Assembly: GCF_042676245.1 (NCBI RefSeq)
Contig: NZ_JBHTKA010000014.1
Span: 62,001 to 126,000 of the forward strand
Direction of reading: 5' to 3'
Length of the DNA stretch: 64,000 nucleotides
Source: Ohtaekwangia kribbensis
GTDB taxonomy: Bacteria > Bacteroidota > Bacteroidia > Cytophagales > Cyclobacteriaceae
Part shown: positions 27,752 to 36,927 of the stretch, one piece after another
Position numbering within the stretch: position 1 is the first letter of the stretch
Layout: every line of letters begins with the position of its first letter
Program-made: the position numbers and the translations under genes
Notes under the pieces: generated by a model
Database searches by the model: none
What the model was told of the DNA's origin: nothing
Seen by the model: only the letters and a program-made list of their open reading frames with translations

Positions 27752-28663
27752 TTATTTTGTTTGTATAGGCTTTACGGTATAGCCTTCTTTACGTAAGAGT
27801 GTAACCAAGCCGTTTTCTCCGGCCAGGTGCATGGCGCCAACAGCTACAAATGTAGGCTGCTGTTTGAACAAGCCCGGTAACTGTTGCATCCATTTTTTGT
27901 TACGATTGTCAAGCATTACAGCCGTTTCGGCCGCGGTATACATTTCATCGTACATTAATGCTTCCAATTTTCCGAGGTTGCCTTCGCGATAGAATCTGTT
28001 CATGTTTCGAAGTTCTTCCTCTGCCGTATTACGTTTTTTTACAGCCGTAGTGAGTAATTGTGCCTGGCGTTCATACGTGAATTGTCCGAAGATAGCATGC
28101 GTTTGTTCATCGAATGTTTCCAGTCCTATAACCTGCTTTTTGTCGCGGGTTCCGCGCTGCTGAAAGTATAGATCCATCACTACATCCTGGCCTGGATCGA
28201 GCGGGAAGTATTTTTGCTGCATCATGGTCATGAGCAGTATCTCGATCGTCATCGGATTCATACCATTGAACATCGTAAGGTCGTACCCGGAAAGTTCGTG
28301 AAGCCAGTCGTTGGTTTGTTTGAATTGCTCCGGTGTCAGCAGTTTGTTCAGCGTAGTGCCTTTCATTTGTGCAGAAGCCATCATCTTCATGGTCATCGTG
28401 CTGTCAATGAGTAATTCGCTTACAATGGTTTTGGCTGTGGTAAATTTGTTGGTAACATTGGTTAAGCTGTCAACATACCGATGGCTCAGCAGGTGAAATG
28501 TGCCGAAGAGGTATGAAGGTTGTGAGAGTCCGTTGCCGGTAACTTCCCAGAAAACAGAATTTTCAACAGCAATCTTCTTCTGTGCAAGGGCGTATTGTGT
28601 AAATGTAACGGCCAGTACAAAAAGCAGTGCTCTGGTATATATAGTTTTACTGTTTGATATCAT
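27752..28663 (-). CDS. TraB/GumN-family exported protein
   Basis: 303 residues with a signal peptide ending ALAQ. The TraB/GumN fold is marked by SYLFGTFHLLSHRYVDSL near residue 50, whose GxxH motif is conserved, and by FVAVGAMHLAGENGLVTLL near the C-terminus with the second conserved His. Between lie helices with MNPMTIEILLMTMMQQ. The family is related to Tiki metalloproteases, and the two conserved motifs (GTFH and GAMHL) are kept, so a peptidase or ligand-binding role is possible. Its start overlaps the end of the preceding membrane-protein gene by 17 bases, so it is the third gene of an operon with an ECF sigma factor. Confidence 0.88.
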   Translation of the reverse strand: MISNSKTIYTRALLFVLAVTFTQYALAQKKIAVENSVFWEVTGNGLSQPSYLFGTFHLLSHRYVDSLTNVTNKFTTAKTIVSELLIDSTMTMKMMASAQMKGTTLNKLLTPEQFKQTNDWLHELSGYDLTMFNGMNPMTIEILLMTMMQQKYFPLDPGQDVVMDLYFQQRGTRDKKQVIGLETFDEQTHAIFGQFTYERQAQLLTTAVKKRNTAEEELRNMNRFYREGNLGKLEALMYDEMYTAAETAVMLDNRNKKWMQQLPGLFKQQPTFVAVGAMHLAGENGLVTLLRKEGYTVKPIQTK

Positions 28664-29258
28664 GTAACAGACCTTTCAGTTTTTCAAGATGATTACCGTA
28701 TAACTTTTTCAAATACCAGTTGGTGAGCCATGTGCTGCAGAAGAAGAAGACAAGTCCGACTACCAACAGGTATATAATGGTGCGTGGTTGCGAGAGGTTT
28801 GCCAGGAACTTGTCCATCCCTCGTTCCATCGCGACAAAGAGTAATCCCAATACAAAATAGATCGGATAGAGCATGGTATAGCTTCGCTTGTAAAAGCGCA
28901 GGTAGCTCGACAAATTATCTGTGAGGCGCTCCAGTGATGCCCGTATATTTTCAGCCGCAGGGTTATACTTTACCAGCAGGGTGAGTTTTTTGATATAGTA
29001 AAACGAGTATCCCACAAACAATATCAATATGGATACCGAAGTCCACTTCAAAGCACCACTCGGTAATGTAAGCGCATATACCAGCAGCGCTACACCCGCT
29101 ACCAGTGTAAAGATGAGTTCAAACCATACGCTTCGTTTCAGCTTGTCAACGATTGACTGGCTGTTGCCTTTCAGCATCTGCGCAATCTCTGCTTCGTTTT
29201 TAGGACTGAAGCCAGGATCACTGCTTTTCCATATGCTTTTTAATTCTTCCAGTTCCAT
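28647..29258 (-). CDS. Membrane protein between the ECF sigma and TraB genes, possible anti-sigma
   Basis: 203 residues from the ATG at 29258, two bases behind the sigma factor stop. The N-terminus (MELEELKSIWKSSDPGF) is a helical cytoplasmic segment of the kind seen before anti-sigma transmembrane regions in Bacteroidota. Membrane spans lie at about 44-80 (two, FELIFTLVAGVALLVYAL and SVSILILFVGYSFYYI), 125-145 and 155-175, so there are probably four. There is no zinc-binding anti-sigma motif. Its position directly behind the sigma gene suggests it holds the sigma factor at the membrane; this is inference from context. Confidence 0.65.
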   Translation of the reverse strand: MELEELKSIWKSSDPGFSPKNEAEIAQMLKGNSQSIVDKLKRSVWFELIFTLVAGVALLVYALTLPSGALKWTSVSILILFVGYSFYYIKKLTLLVKYNPAAENIRASLERLTDNLSSYLRFYKRSYTMLYPIYFVLGLLFVAMERGMDKFLANLSQPRTIIYLLVVGLVFFFCSTWLTNWYLKKLYGNHLEKLKGLLHDIKQ

Positions 29259-29260
29259 AC

Positions 29261-29752
29261 TTACGGGCACATAAGTTTTCGTAGTTTTTCGCGAATGCGG
29301 TTCATGCGCACGCGCACATTGTTTTGTGTTATTCCAATGGTTTCGGCAATTTCATCGTACGGAACCTCTTCCAGTGCCATCATGATCATGGCGCGTTCAA
29401 TCTCCGGTAACTGGCGTACAGCCCACTGCAGTTTTTGAAAATCTTCTTCGCGATCGTCACCCCAGGCGTCCGAAATGTTCATGTGTACTTCCTGCAGATC
29501 TTCTGTTTTCACTAACCTTGTTTGTTTCCGGAAACCAGATATAGCGGTGTTCAGCGCAATGCGATACATCCACGTAGTGATCTTGGCTTCGCCCCGGAAG
29601 GAGGGAAACGATCGCCATAGCTGCAGCACGATCTCCTGAAATAAATCATTGCGTGCATCGGGATCGTGCTCATACATAAAACATATTTTATGGATAAGCC
29701 CCTGGTGCTCGTTGATAAGGTTAATGAAGTTCTGTTCTTCTCCGTTCGCCAA
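29261..29752 (-). CDS. ECF-type RNA polymerase sigma factor
   Basis: 163 residues. Region 2 shows LIHKICFMYEHDPDARNDLFQEIVLQLWRS in outline, with the usual DLFQEI and a WMYRIALNT motif. Region 4 shows LPEIERAMIMMALEEVPYDEIAE followed by the helix-turn-helix TIGITQNNVRVRMNRIREKL. The only workable start in this frame is TTG at 29752; the upstream frame is open for 16 more codons without ATG or GTG. The gene is followed at once by a membrane protein and a TraB protein. No target promoter could be picked out. Confidence 0.9.
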   Translation of the reverse strand: MANGEEQNFINLINEHQGLIHKICFMYEHDPDARNDLFQEIVLQLWRSFPSFRGEAKITTWMYRIALNTAISGFRKQTRLVKTEDLQEVHMNISDAWGDDREEDFQKLQWAVRQLPEIERAMIMMALEEVPYDEIAETIGITQNNVRVRMNRIREKLRKLMCP

Positions 29753-29831
29753 GTTGACTGGAATAACTTTGATGAATGGGTCGAAGATAGGGAAAGAAAA
29801 TTACAGGAGGAGGGAAAGTTATTCATTGGCT

Positions 29832-29914
29832 GAGTCGTTATCCGTTGATGGTTAATCGTTATCCGTGGCTGACGCATGCGCGAGGAGGGGTACCATTAAC
29901 GATTCCCCGATAAC
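29832..29914. repeat. Degenerate GTTATCCGTTAATCG repeat
   Basis: Two direct copies of TCGTTATCCGT lie at the left (29835-29845 and 29856-29866), and an inverted relative, CATTAACGATTCCCCGATAAC, lies at 29894-29914. It sits between the divergent sigma and YHS genes, where promoters would be expected. Confidence 0.5.
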
Positions 29915-29995
29915 TGCACACAGTGTCGCATGAATGACAATTATTTACAGTTGCCTGTTATCTATTTGTAGCTATGATCGAAAAAAGGTAAAGCC

Positions 29996-30475
29996 ATGAA
30001 ATTCGTACTTACTACCAAGCTTCTTTTGTTGAGTTTAATGATTGCGCAAGCACAGGTTGATCCGGTTAACAAGGATGGCGTTGCTATTGGCGGCTATGAT
30101 GTGGTGTCTTATTTTCAACCCGGCGGACCACAGAAGGGCAACAACATTTTAAAGTATGTATATAACTCGGTTACGTATTACTTTATCAGTACTGAGAATT
30201 TGAATTTGTTCAAGGAAAATCCTGAAAAGTATATACCTCAGTTTGGCGGGTACTGTGCATTGGCTGTGAGCTATGGTAAAAAGATCTCCATTGATCCGAA
30301 CACATTCAAGATCACCAATGATAAACTATACCTGTTCTTTAAGGGAAAGACTACCCACGGATCGGTAAATTCCATTGAGACCTGGAACAAGAACGAAGCA
30401 AAACTTTTGCAAAAAGCCGAAAGCCTGTGGCCTGATGTGAAAAAAAGAAAATACAGACAGGAGGATACGCTTTGA
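29996..30475 (+). CDS. Exported YHS-domain protein
   Basis: 159 residues with a signal peptide (MKFVLTTKLLLLSLMIAQAQ). A YHS domain fills the middle: GVAIGGYDVVSYFQPGGPQKG, a Tyr-rich strand (YVYNSVTYYFIST), FKENPEKYIPQFGGYCALAVSYG. One Cys is kept in FGGYCA, the usual spot in this family. YHS domains are small metal-binding or redox-associated folds, and proteins of this exact shape are common but functionally unassigned. The C-terminus is basic. It is a single gene; no operon partner. Confidence 0.85.
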   Translation: MKFVLTTKLLLLSLMIAQAQVDPVNKDGVAIGGYDVVSYFQPGGPQKGNNILKYVYNSVTYYFISTENLNLFKENPEKYIPQFGGYCALAVSYGKKISIDPNTFKITNDKLYLFFKGKTTHGSVNSIETWNKNEAKLLQKAESLWPDVKKRKYRQEDTL

Positions 30476-30499
30476 GTGGCTGAAGGCAAAAATCCGGAA

Positions 30500-30548
30500 G
30501 CGCAAAGACCACGAAGAAAGGCTAAGGAAAAAGCTTAATTAAACACTT
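30500..30548. repeat. Degenerate CACGAAG-type intergenic repeat
   Basis: The sequence GCGCAAAGACCACGAAGAAA followed by GGCTAAGG and CACTTAGCG is of the widespread degenerate kind built of CACGAAG/CACAAAG words. It lies behind the YHS gene. A reverse-complement relative is at 26233-26275. Confidence 0.4.
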
Positions 30549-30662
30549 AGCGCTATCTTGATTTCTCTGGCAACCGGATTTTGCTTCACACATGCACACA
30601 ATAAAGGAAACCCACCTTTTAATCTATATGCTCAGTATATATCAACGTTGCTCGGATAACGA

Positions 30663-31541
30663 TCAAAGACTATTCAGGTATAAATGCAATGCCTTCAACT
30701 CCGTATCGGTAAACTCTTTCGCCATAGTCCACGGCATTTCCTCCGGCTTTAAAATTTTACCTTCCGGTGTTTTACCAGTGCGCAGTGTCTCAATGAATTG
30801 TTCATCGCTCCACTTGCCTGCGTTACCGGTAGAAGAAATATCGGCTACAACGGGGAAGCCAGGCGCAACCGGTTCTCCACCTTTCATGTTTTCACGGTGA
30901 CATCCCTGGCATGAGGTCGACAGATATTTACCATACTCAACGGAGACTTCAGCCTTCACTTCTTTTACAAGCTTCCGGTTATGATCAATCATCTCTGCCG
31001 GGAACAATGGAAGTTTATCCATATCCGTTAATATATATCCCAGCGGTCCTAACGTATTTCCTTCCGGAAACTCGCGATCAACCTTGGGAAGGTTCACACA
31101 GTAAGCGATGATCGCACCCATGTCCTGTTCACTTAGAAAAGTAAATTCATGCGAAGGCATAAACAGCAATGGCTTTTCATCTCTGCGTATACCATGTTTC
31201 AATGCCAGTATCCAGTCTTCAACATTATGATCTGGAGCAAGACCACCTTTACCTTTTGTAAGGTTCGGTGCAATGAGGTGAGCCAGCGCAGCATCATCAA
31301 CAAATATTTTTCCACCCAGGTCGTTGTCGTGGCATTCAGTGCAACCTTTTGCTTTTACCAGGCGTGCGCCCAGGGCAAGCGTTGCAGAATCGTGGTTGAT
31401 GGTGATGGGTTGCGTAACAACATTGTAGTGCGTGCTTCTTCTGCTTTCCACGCTGATATAGGCCTTTAAAAAAAAGCCGGCAGCCAGCACTACAATAATT
31501 CCCAATACAATTCCGGTAACTTTAAGGATCTTCTTTACCAT
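30663..31541 (-). CDS. Membrane-anchored di-haem cytochrome c
   Basis: 292 residues. One N-terminal membrane span (ILKVTGIVLGIIVVLAAGFFLKAY) anchors two class I cytochrome c domains in the periplasm. Haem-binding motifs are CTECH at 67-71 and CQGCH at 211-215. A likely distal methionine for the first haem is Met128 in LLFMPSHEF, and Met183 or Met281 could serve the second (the latter in PEEMPWTMA). The segment APNLTKGKGG between them is typical of cytochromes of the alcohol dehydrogenase subunit II / gluconate dehydrogenase type. No dehydrogenase gene is adjacent, so the electron donor is unknown. Confidence 0.9.
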   Translation of the reverse strand: MVKKILKVTGIVLGIIVVLAAGFFLKAYISVESRRSTHYNVVTQPITINHDSATLALGARLVKAKGCTECHDNDLGGKIFVDDAALAHLIAPNLTKGKGGLAPDHNVEDWILALKHGIRRDEKPLLFMPSHEFTFLSEQDMGAIIAYCVNLPKVDREFPEGNTLGPLGYILTDMDKLPLFPAEMIDHNRKLVKEVKAEVSVEYGKYLSTSCQGCHRENMKGGEPVAPGFPVVADISSTGNAGKWSDEQFIETLRTGKTPEGKILKPEEMPWTMAKEFTDTELKALHLYLNSL

Positions 31542-31875
31542 ATTTTTTCTGTCAGATGTTTAGCACTTGAATACGGATGTGCTATACCGGAAAGCCTACG
31601 CTATGCGGAGTTTGATCTTCGTTAAACGGAGCATTTAAAAACACCCGGCAGCAGGGGCAGTACGCTTTAGATTTAGTCAGGTTGTGGAAATAAAGGAACA
31701 CTATTTAGTTTTCTGAAAGCGCGGAAACGTGAACCTGTAATTGTAATTTCCGGAAAAGCAATGATGTAAGAATGTTCAGCAGATCGCTGATGCGCGGGCA
31801 GTTACAAGTAAAGCTATCGGGTATATTAAGTTTGAAATACTCCGGGTACGTTTTTGCAACCACTACGTTTTCACA
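31542..31875. other. Gene-free interval upstream of a giant sensor kinase
   Basis: 334 bases between divergent genes. It must hold the promoters of the cytochrome gene and of the kinase. I found no perfect TAnnTTTG box with a matching upstream box, no stable hairpin and no supported open frame in it. Confidence 0.6.
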
Positions 31876-34800
31876 ATGAGATCAAGTTGTATACTTTCTG
31901 TTTTGTTACTTCTTATACTTACCACGCACACTTTTGCCCAAACCGAAAAAATAAAGTTTGACCATCTTTCTGTAAAGGAAGGTCTTTCGCATGGCAATGT
32001 GTGGGACATCCACCAGGATCGTCTCGGGTTTATCTGGATCGGAACCGAAGACGGATTGAATCGCTACGATGGTTATACCTTCTCTATTTTCAGAAATGAA
32101 CCAACCGACTCACTCAGCATCAGCAATAACTTTATTCATTGCATAGCCGAAGATGCTGCCGGTAATATATGGCTGGGCACGCAGGGCGGACTAAATGTAT
32201 ATGATCGCGCAAGCAATCGCTTCGAACATTTTTCGGTTAATAAAAATATGCCCAACAGCATTAGCAGCGATGATGTAATATCCCTGACCTTTGATGCGGA
32301 TAGTAATCTGTGGGTTGGCACAGAACATGGATTGAATAAATTTAATCCACACACCAAAAAATTCCAGAACTTCTATCATGTGGCGAATGATCCACGTTCG
32401 TTGCCTTCCAACTCTGTTAAAGCCATCTTACAGGATAGCCAAAAGCGGCTATGGATCGCTACACTAGGGGGACTAAGTCTTCTGAACCGCGATGGAAATA
32501 CATTTACCAACTACTATCACAACCCCGCAGATCCGTTAAGTCTCAACAGTAATAAAGTTACCGCGTTGCTGGAAGATGCCGATCATACCCTGTGGGTAGG
32601 CACGTTCGATAAGGGCCTCGACAAAATGATTTCAGAAGAGGGCCGCTTTGTTCATTATGAACCTGGTGCCGGTGGTAAAGGCAGTCTTGTGAATGGTTAC
32701 GTAATCGATCTGGCCAACGATGCGAACGGTGACCTGTGGGTTGCGTGCGATGGAGTACTGAGCAGTCTTAATAAAAAGGAACACACCTTCAATCACTTTA
32801 TGCCCGTGCAGGGCGATGAGACCAGTATACTGGGCTCTACTGTTACACGTGTTATGGTTGATGTGAATGGCAGAATGTGGGTGGCTACACGGTTTGGCGG
32901 AGTAAATATATATGACAAGAATAAATATGAGTTTATTCATTTCCGGTATAATGTATTCGATAAACATAGCCTCAGCAATAACAATGTCTCTTCATTCGAA
33001 GAAGACAAGAATGGAAACTTCTGGGTTGGCACGGACGGTGGCGGACTGAATTACTATGACCGGAAGTCGCATACCTTTACCGTGCTCGATATCTTTACCA
33101 ATAAAAAAGTATTGGCGATCGAGAAAGACAAACGCGGAGGTTTATGGGTTGGTATGTGGGATGGTGGATTGAATTACTACGACCCCGTAACAAAAAAAGT
33201 TAAGCGCTATCGATGCGATCCTGCCGATCCGAAAAGCCTTAGCGATAACAATGTATTTCATATATTGAGCGATCGCAACGGGTATATATGGGTTGCTACC
33301 TGGGGCAATGGAATAAGCCGGTATAATGCGGCTACAGATGACTTCACCCGATTTATACATGACCCGCGTGATACTGCATCGATCAGCGCTTCGGGGATAG
33401 AGTATTTATGTGAAGATTCGTATGGTAAAATATGGATCGCGCTGGAGCAGCAGGGTATAGATATGTATGATCCGGAGACAAACAAATTTACGCACTACCG
33501 AACCAGCACGAAACCGGGAAGTATATCGAACAGCAATGTGCCGTGTATATATGAAGACTCTCAAAAAAGACTTTGGGTTGGCACGCATGGCGGTGGTCTG
33601 AATTTGTTTGATCGTAAAACAAAAACTTTTAAGGCCTTTCGTAAAAAAGACGGATTGCCAAATGATGCCATCATTGGTATACTCGAAGATGAAGACCATC
33701 GCCTGTGGTTGAGCACGAACGCAGGACTGAGTTGTTTTGACCCGGATAAACATACGGTAAAGAACTATAGCGAGAAAGATGGTTTACAAAGCGATCAGTT
33801 CAATCGCTGGGCCTTTGGTAAATTATCTACCGGTGAATTTTTGTTTGGAGGTCCCAATGGTTTTAATGTATTCCATCCGGATAGTATAAAGGACAATACC
33901 TACAAGCCTCCGGTTTTTATTACCGACTTTAAACTCTTTAACCGCCCTGTTAATATAGGGGCGCACGAAGTTTTGAAGAAGAACATTATTCTTGCGCGCG
34001 AGATTCAGCTCACTCATCAGCAGAACATGGTTTCGTTTGAGTTCTCTGCGCTGAACTATCAGCAGCCTGAAAAGAACCAGTATGCTTATATGCTGGAAGG
34101 GTTCGATAAGGAATGGCTATATATCGGTACGAAGCGAACAGCCATGTATACCAACCTCAATCCGGGTGAATATATACTTCGCGTAAAAGCTTCCAACAAC
34201 GATGGTATATGGAACGAAGAAGGTACCTCTGTTAAAATTATAGTAACGCCTCCGTATTGGAGCACCTGGTGGTTCAGAACATTGATCGTGCTGGGGGTAA
34301 CGGCTATGATTTTTACATTCATACGAGCGCGCATCAATTCCATCAAGCGACAGAAAGTACACCTGGAAGAAGAAGTACAGAAACAAACAGCCAAGGTTGT
34401 AAAACAAAAGGAAGCACTGGAGCTGCAGGCAAGTGATCTGAAAGAACTGAACGACAAATTGCAGGATCAGACGGAAGTACTCGAGTCGATCAATTCCGAA
34501 TTGAATTACCAGAAAGAAGAAAATATAGCGAAGCGCAAGGAAGCCGAGAAAGCAACGGAAGAAGCGGAACGTGCACGCAAGGAAGCCGAGCGCGCCAACC
34601 AGGCCAAGAGTATATTTCTGGCAACCATGAGTCATGAGATACGAACGCCTATGAATGGCGTACTGGGCATGGCTTCGTTACTGGCCGAGACACAACTAAC
34701 GGCTGAACAGCAGGAGTATGCCGAAACGATTCGCACAAGTGGTGATGCACTGCTTACGGTAATAAATGATATACTTGATTTCTCGAAAATTGAATCGGGT

Positions 34801-36150
34801 AATCTTGAACTGGATTGCCATAGTTTTGATTTGAGACAATGCGTAGAGGAGGTAATGGATGTATTCTCTACCCGAGCTTCGCAGAAAGGTTTGGACCTGG
34901 TTTACCAGATCGATTACCAGGTGCCCGCACAGATCATTGGTGATAGCCACCGGTTGAGACAAATACTGATTAACCTGGTGAACAACGCCATGAAGTTTAC
35001 AAGCCAGGGTGAAGTCTTTTTAAGTATAGATCTTTTATCATTGGAAGACGATCAGCTGGAGCTGGCCTTCCACGTGCGCGACACGGGTATAGGTATACCG
35101 GCTGATAAGATATCGCGTTTGTTCAAAGCGTTCTCGCAGGTAGATTCTTCTACTACCCGAAGATATGGCGGCACAGGTTTAGGACTGATCATCAGTCAGC
35201 GCCTGGTAGAGCTGATGGGCGGTACAATTACTGTAGAGAGCGAATCCGAAGTCGGCACTACGTTTAGCTTTACTGTAAGATGTAGTGTGAGCCAGGAATC
35301 TATTCGTCAATATGTGCATTGTAACACCGTTGGCAATGAAGGTAAGAAAGTGTTGATCGTAGATGATAACGCTACGAACCTGATTATACTGAAGACACAA
35401 CTTGAGCAGTGGAACCTCACACCCACACTGGCGATCTCCGGTTTCCAGGCGTTGGAGATACTATCATCACATGCCGGTAAATTTGATCTCGTCATTACCG
35501 ACATGCAAATGCCGGATATGGATGGTACACAGTTTTCACAACGTGTTAAAGCAAAACAACCGCGCTTGCCAATTATACTCCTAAGCTCTGTTGGTGATGA
35601 GACAAAGAAAAAATATCCAGACCTGTTCAACGCTGTACTGAACAAACCGGTAAAGCAACAACAGCTCTGCAGAGTTATACATTCGGCACTGCGACCAGAA
35701 GGAACGCTGGTAACTGTGGAGGCACACAAGCCTAAACATACATTGTCTGAAGAGTTTGCTTCAAAATATCCGCTGCGTATTTTGATCGCGGAAGACAACC
35801 CGGTGAATCAAAAACTTGCTACGCGTGTACTCAGCAAACTAGGTTACAAAGAGATAGATATAGCCGTAAACGGATTGGAAGCACTTGAGAAATTTGCAGC
35901 TAGCTTTTACGATGTTATACTCATGGATGTGCAAATGCCGGAGATGGATGGACTGGAAGCCACGCGTAACCTGCGTGCCATGACGGGCGACAGACCCGCT
36001 ATCATTGCTATGACTGCCAATGCCATGCAGGGCGATCGTGAAGAGTGTTTACGTGCCGGTATGGATGACTATATAAGTAAACCTGTAAAGCTGGAGATAC
36101 TCGTATCTATTCTGGAGAAGTGGGCTTTGAAGGCAGACTTTGAAAAGTAG
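31876..36150 (+). CDS. Propeller sensor hybrid histidine kinase with two receiver domains
   Basis: 1424 residues. A signal peptide is followed by about fourteen propeller repeats (FIWIGTEDGLNRYDGYTF, LWVGTEHGLNKFN), a Y_Y_Y domain (YAYMLEGFDKEWLY), a membrane span near 795-815 and a long coiled coil (about 820-910, LEEEVQKQTAKVVKQKEAL). Then come HisKA with His920 (MSHEIRTPMNGVLG), HATPase_c (RDTGIGIP, GGTGLGL) and two receivers with Asp1209 (VITDMQMPDMDG) and Asp1351 (ILMDVQMPEMDG). Unlike the two PUL regulators in the window there is no AraC output domain, so the phosphate must pass to a separate protein, probably through an Hpt protein coded elsewhere. No glycan genes flank it. Confidence 0.93.
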   Translation: MRSSCILSVLLLLILTTHTFAQTEKIKFDHLSVKEGLSHGNVWDIHQDRLGFIWIGTEDGLNRYDGYTFSIFRNEPTDSLSISNNFIHCIAEDAAGNIWLGTQGGLNVYDRASNRFEHFSVNKNMPNSISSDDVISLTFDADSNLWVGTEHGLNKFNPHTKKFQNFYHVANDPRSLPSNSVKAILQDSQKRLWIATLGGLSLLNRDGNTFTNYYHNPADPLSLNSNKVTALLEDADHTLWVGTFDKGLDKMISEEGRFVHYEPGAGGKGSLVNGYVIDLANDANGDLWVACDGVLSSLNKKEHTFNHFMPVQGDETSILGSTVTRVMVDVNGRMWVATRFGGVNIYDKNKYEFIHFRYNVFDKHSLSNNNVSSFEEDKNGNFWVGTDGGGLNYYDRKSHTFTVLDIFTNKKVLAIEKDKRGGLWVGMWDGGLNYYDPVTKKVKRYRCDPADPKSLSDNNVFHILSDRNGYIWVATWGNGISRYNAATDDFTRFIHDPRDTASISASGIEYLCEDSYGKIWIALEQQGIDMYDPETNKFTHYRTSTKPGSISNSNVPCIYEDSQKRLWVGTHGGGLNLFDRKTKTFKAFRKKDGLPNDAIIGILEDEDHRLWLSTNAGLSCFDPDKHTVKNYSEKDGLQSDQFNRWAFGKLSTGEFLFGGPNGFNVFHPDSIKDNTYKPPVFITDFKLFNRPVNIGAHEVLKKNIILAREIQLTHQQNMVSFEFSALNYQQPEKNQYAYMLEGFDKEWLYIGTKRTAMYTNLNPGEYILRVKASNNDGIWNEEGTSVKIIVTPPYWSTWWFRTLIVLGVTAMIFTFIRARINSIKRQKVHLEEEVQKQTAKVVKQKEALELQASDLKELNDKLQDQTEVLESINSELNYQKEENIAKRKEAEKATEEAERARKEAERANQAKSIFLATMSHEIRTPMNGVLGMASLLAETQLTAEQQEYAETIRTSGDALLTVINDILDFSKIESGNLELDCHSFDLRQCVEEVMDVFSTRASQKGLDLVYQIDYQVPAQIIGDSHRLRQILINLVNNAMKFTSQGEVFLSIDLLSLEDDQLELAFHVRDTGIGIPADKISRLFKAFSQVDSSTTRRYGGTGLGLIISQRLVELMGGTITVESESEVGTTFSFTVRCSVSQESIRQYVHCNTVGNEGKKVLIVDDNATNLIILKTQLEQWNLTPTLAISGFQALEILSSHAGKFDLVITDMQMPDMDGTQFSQRVKAKQPRLPIILLSSVGDETKKKYPDLFNAVLNKPVKQQQLCRVIHSALRPEGTLVTVEAHKPKHTLSEEFASKYPLRILIAEDNPVNQKLATRVLSKLGYKEIDIAVNGLEALEKFAASFYDVILMDVQMPEMDGLEATRNLRAMTGDRPAIIAMTANAMQGDREECLRAGMDDYISKPVKLEILVSILEKWALKADFEK

Positions 36151-36174
36151 CAGCGAACTGTGCACCTCGGGCTG

Positions 36175-36852
36175 CTAGAGTTTGAATGTATAGAGTTGGT
36201 TTGTGCGTTCTGTTCGGTGGTACCAATCGTTGTGTACCAGTTCGAGTGTATTGGTATAGAGCGTGCCGAAATCATAGTCGCGGTATATTTCCAGAATTTT
36301 TAAGTATTCATTTAAGCGAGCAATAGGTTTTCGAAAGCGCACTACCGTAGTGTGAGCGGTTTGAATGGCGTAGCGTTTATCTATACTTTGCTCGAGGTCT
36401 GAGTTTTTAAAGTTCGTGCGTAGGTTGTTGCGTATAATGTTCAATGTGTCGTCTTCCGGAAAACCCCGAAGTATAATGCATGAAGGTGATGCCGTGATTC
36501 CGGTAAATCGTATTGCTATAGTTTTACCAGCTATACTTTGCTTAATGACGCGGATATAGTCCGGTATTGCTATACGTTGAAGATCAAACCCGGTATAGCA
36601 GGAAATGATCGACATAACCGTTACGTGTACATCAGACTCGCGGTAGTAGTATTGAGCAGGATCGACCTGGCGTAGCTGTTCAGGAAAATCAAGAATCCGT
36701 TTGGTGAGATTGGTGTCGGGCCGTATGCGCAATGTTATACCGGAGCGGTTGTCAGCAGCAGAATCGATCAGGTCATCTGTCTGAATGTTTCCTGATTTTA
36801 TTTTTGCGATCGATTCGTTATAGAGCGTTTCGTAATGCTCCTGTAGATTCAT
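36175..36852 (-). CDS. 2H phosphoesterase superfamily protein (2'-5' RNA ligase-like)
   Basis: 225 residues without a signal peptide. The two His-x-Thr motifs that define the 2H fold are present: His76-Val-Thr78 in DVHVTVMSI and His167-Thr-Thr169 in TAHTTVVRF. The N-terminal 60 residues are helical (MNLQEHYETLYNESIAKI). Related proteins act on 2',3'-cyclic or 2'-5' phosphodiester bonds in RNA or nucleotides. The substrate cannot be told from sequence. It converges with the kinase gene (24 bases between the stops). Confidence 0.8.
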   Translation of the reverse strand: MNLQEHYETLYNESIAKIKSGNIQTDDLIDSAADNRSGITLRIRPDTNLTKRILDFPEQLRQVDPAQYYYRESDVHVTVMSIISCYTGFDLQRIAIPDYIRVIKQSIAGKTIAIRFTGITASPSCIILRGFPEDDTLNIIRNNLRTNFKNSDLEQSIDKRYAIQTAHTTVVRFRKPIARLNEYLKILEIYRDYDFGTLYTNTLELVHNDWYHRTERTNQLYTFKL

Positions 36853-36927
36853 GTATTAATTTGTTACCGTGAATACCAACGTAAAAAATACCATTTGGTG
36901 TTTAAAAACCTGGTATAAATTATATGG

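Noticed and set aside
31876..36150. A third sugar-use locus
   Set aside because: The kinase has a propeller sensor, but no SusC/D or glycoside hydrolase gene is next to it and it lacks an AraC domain.
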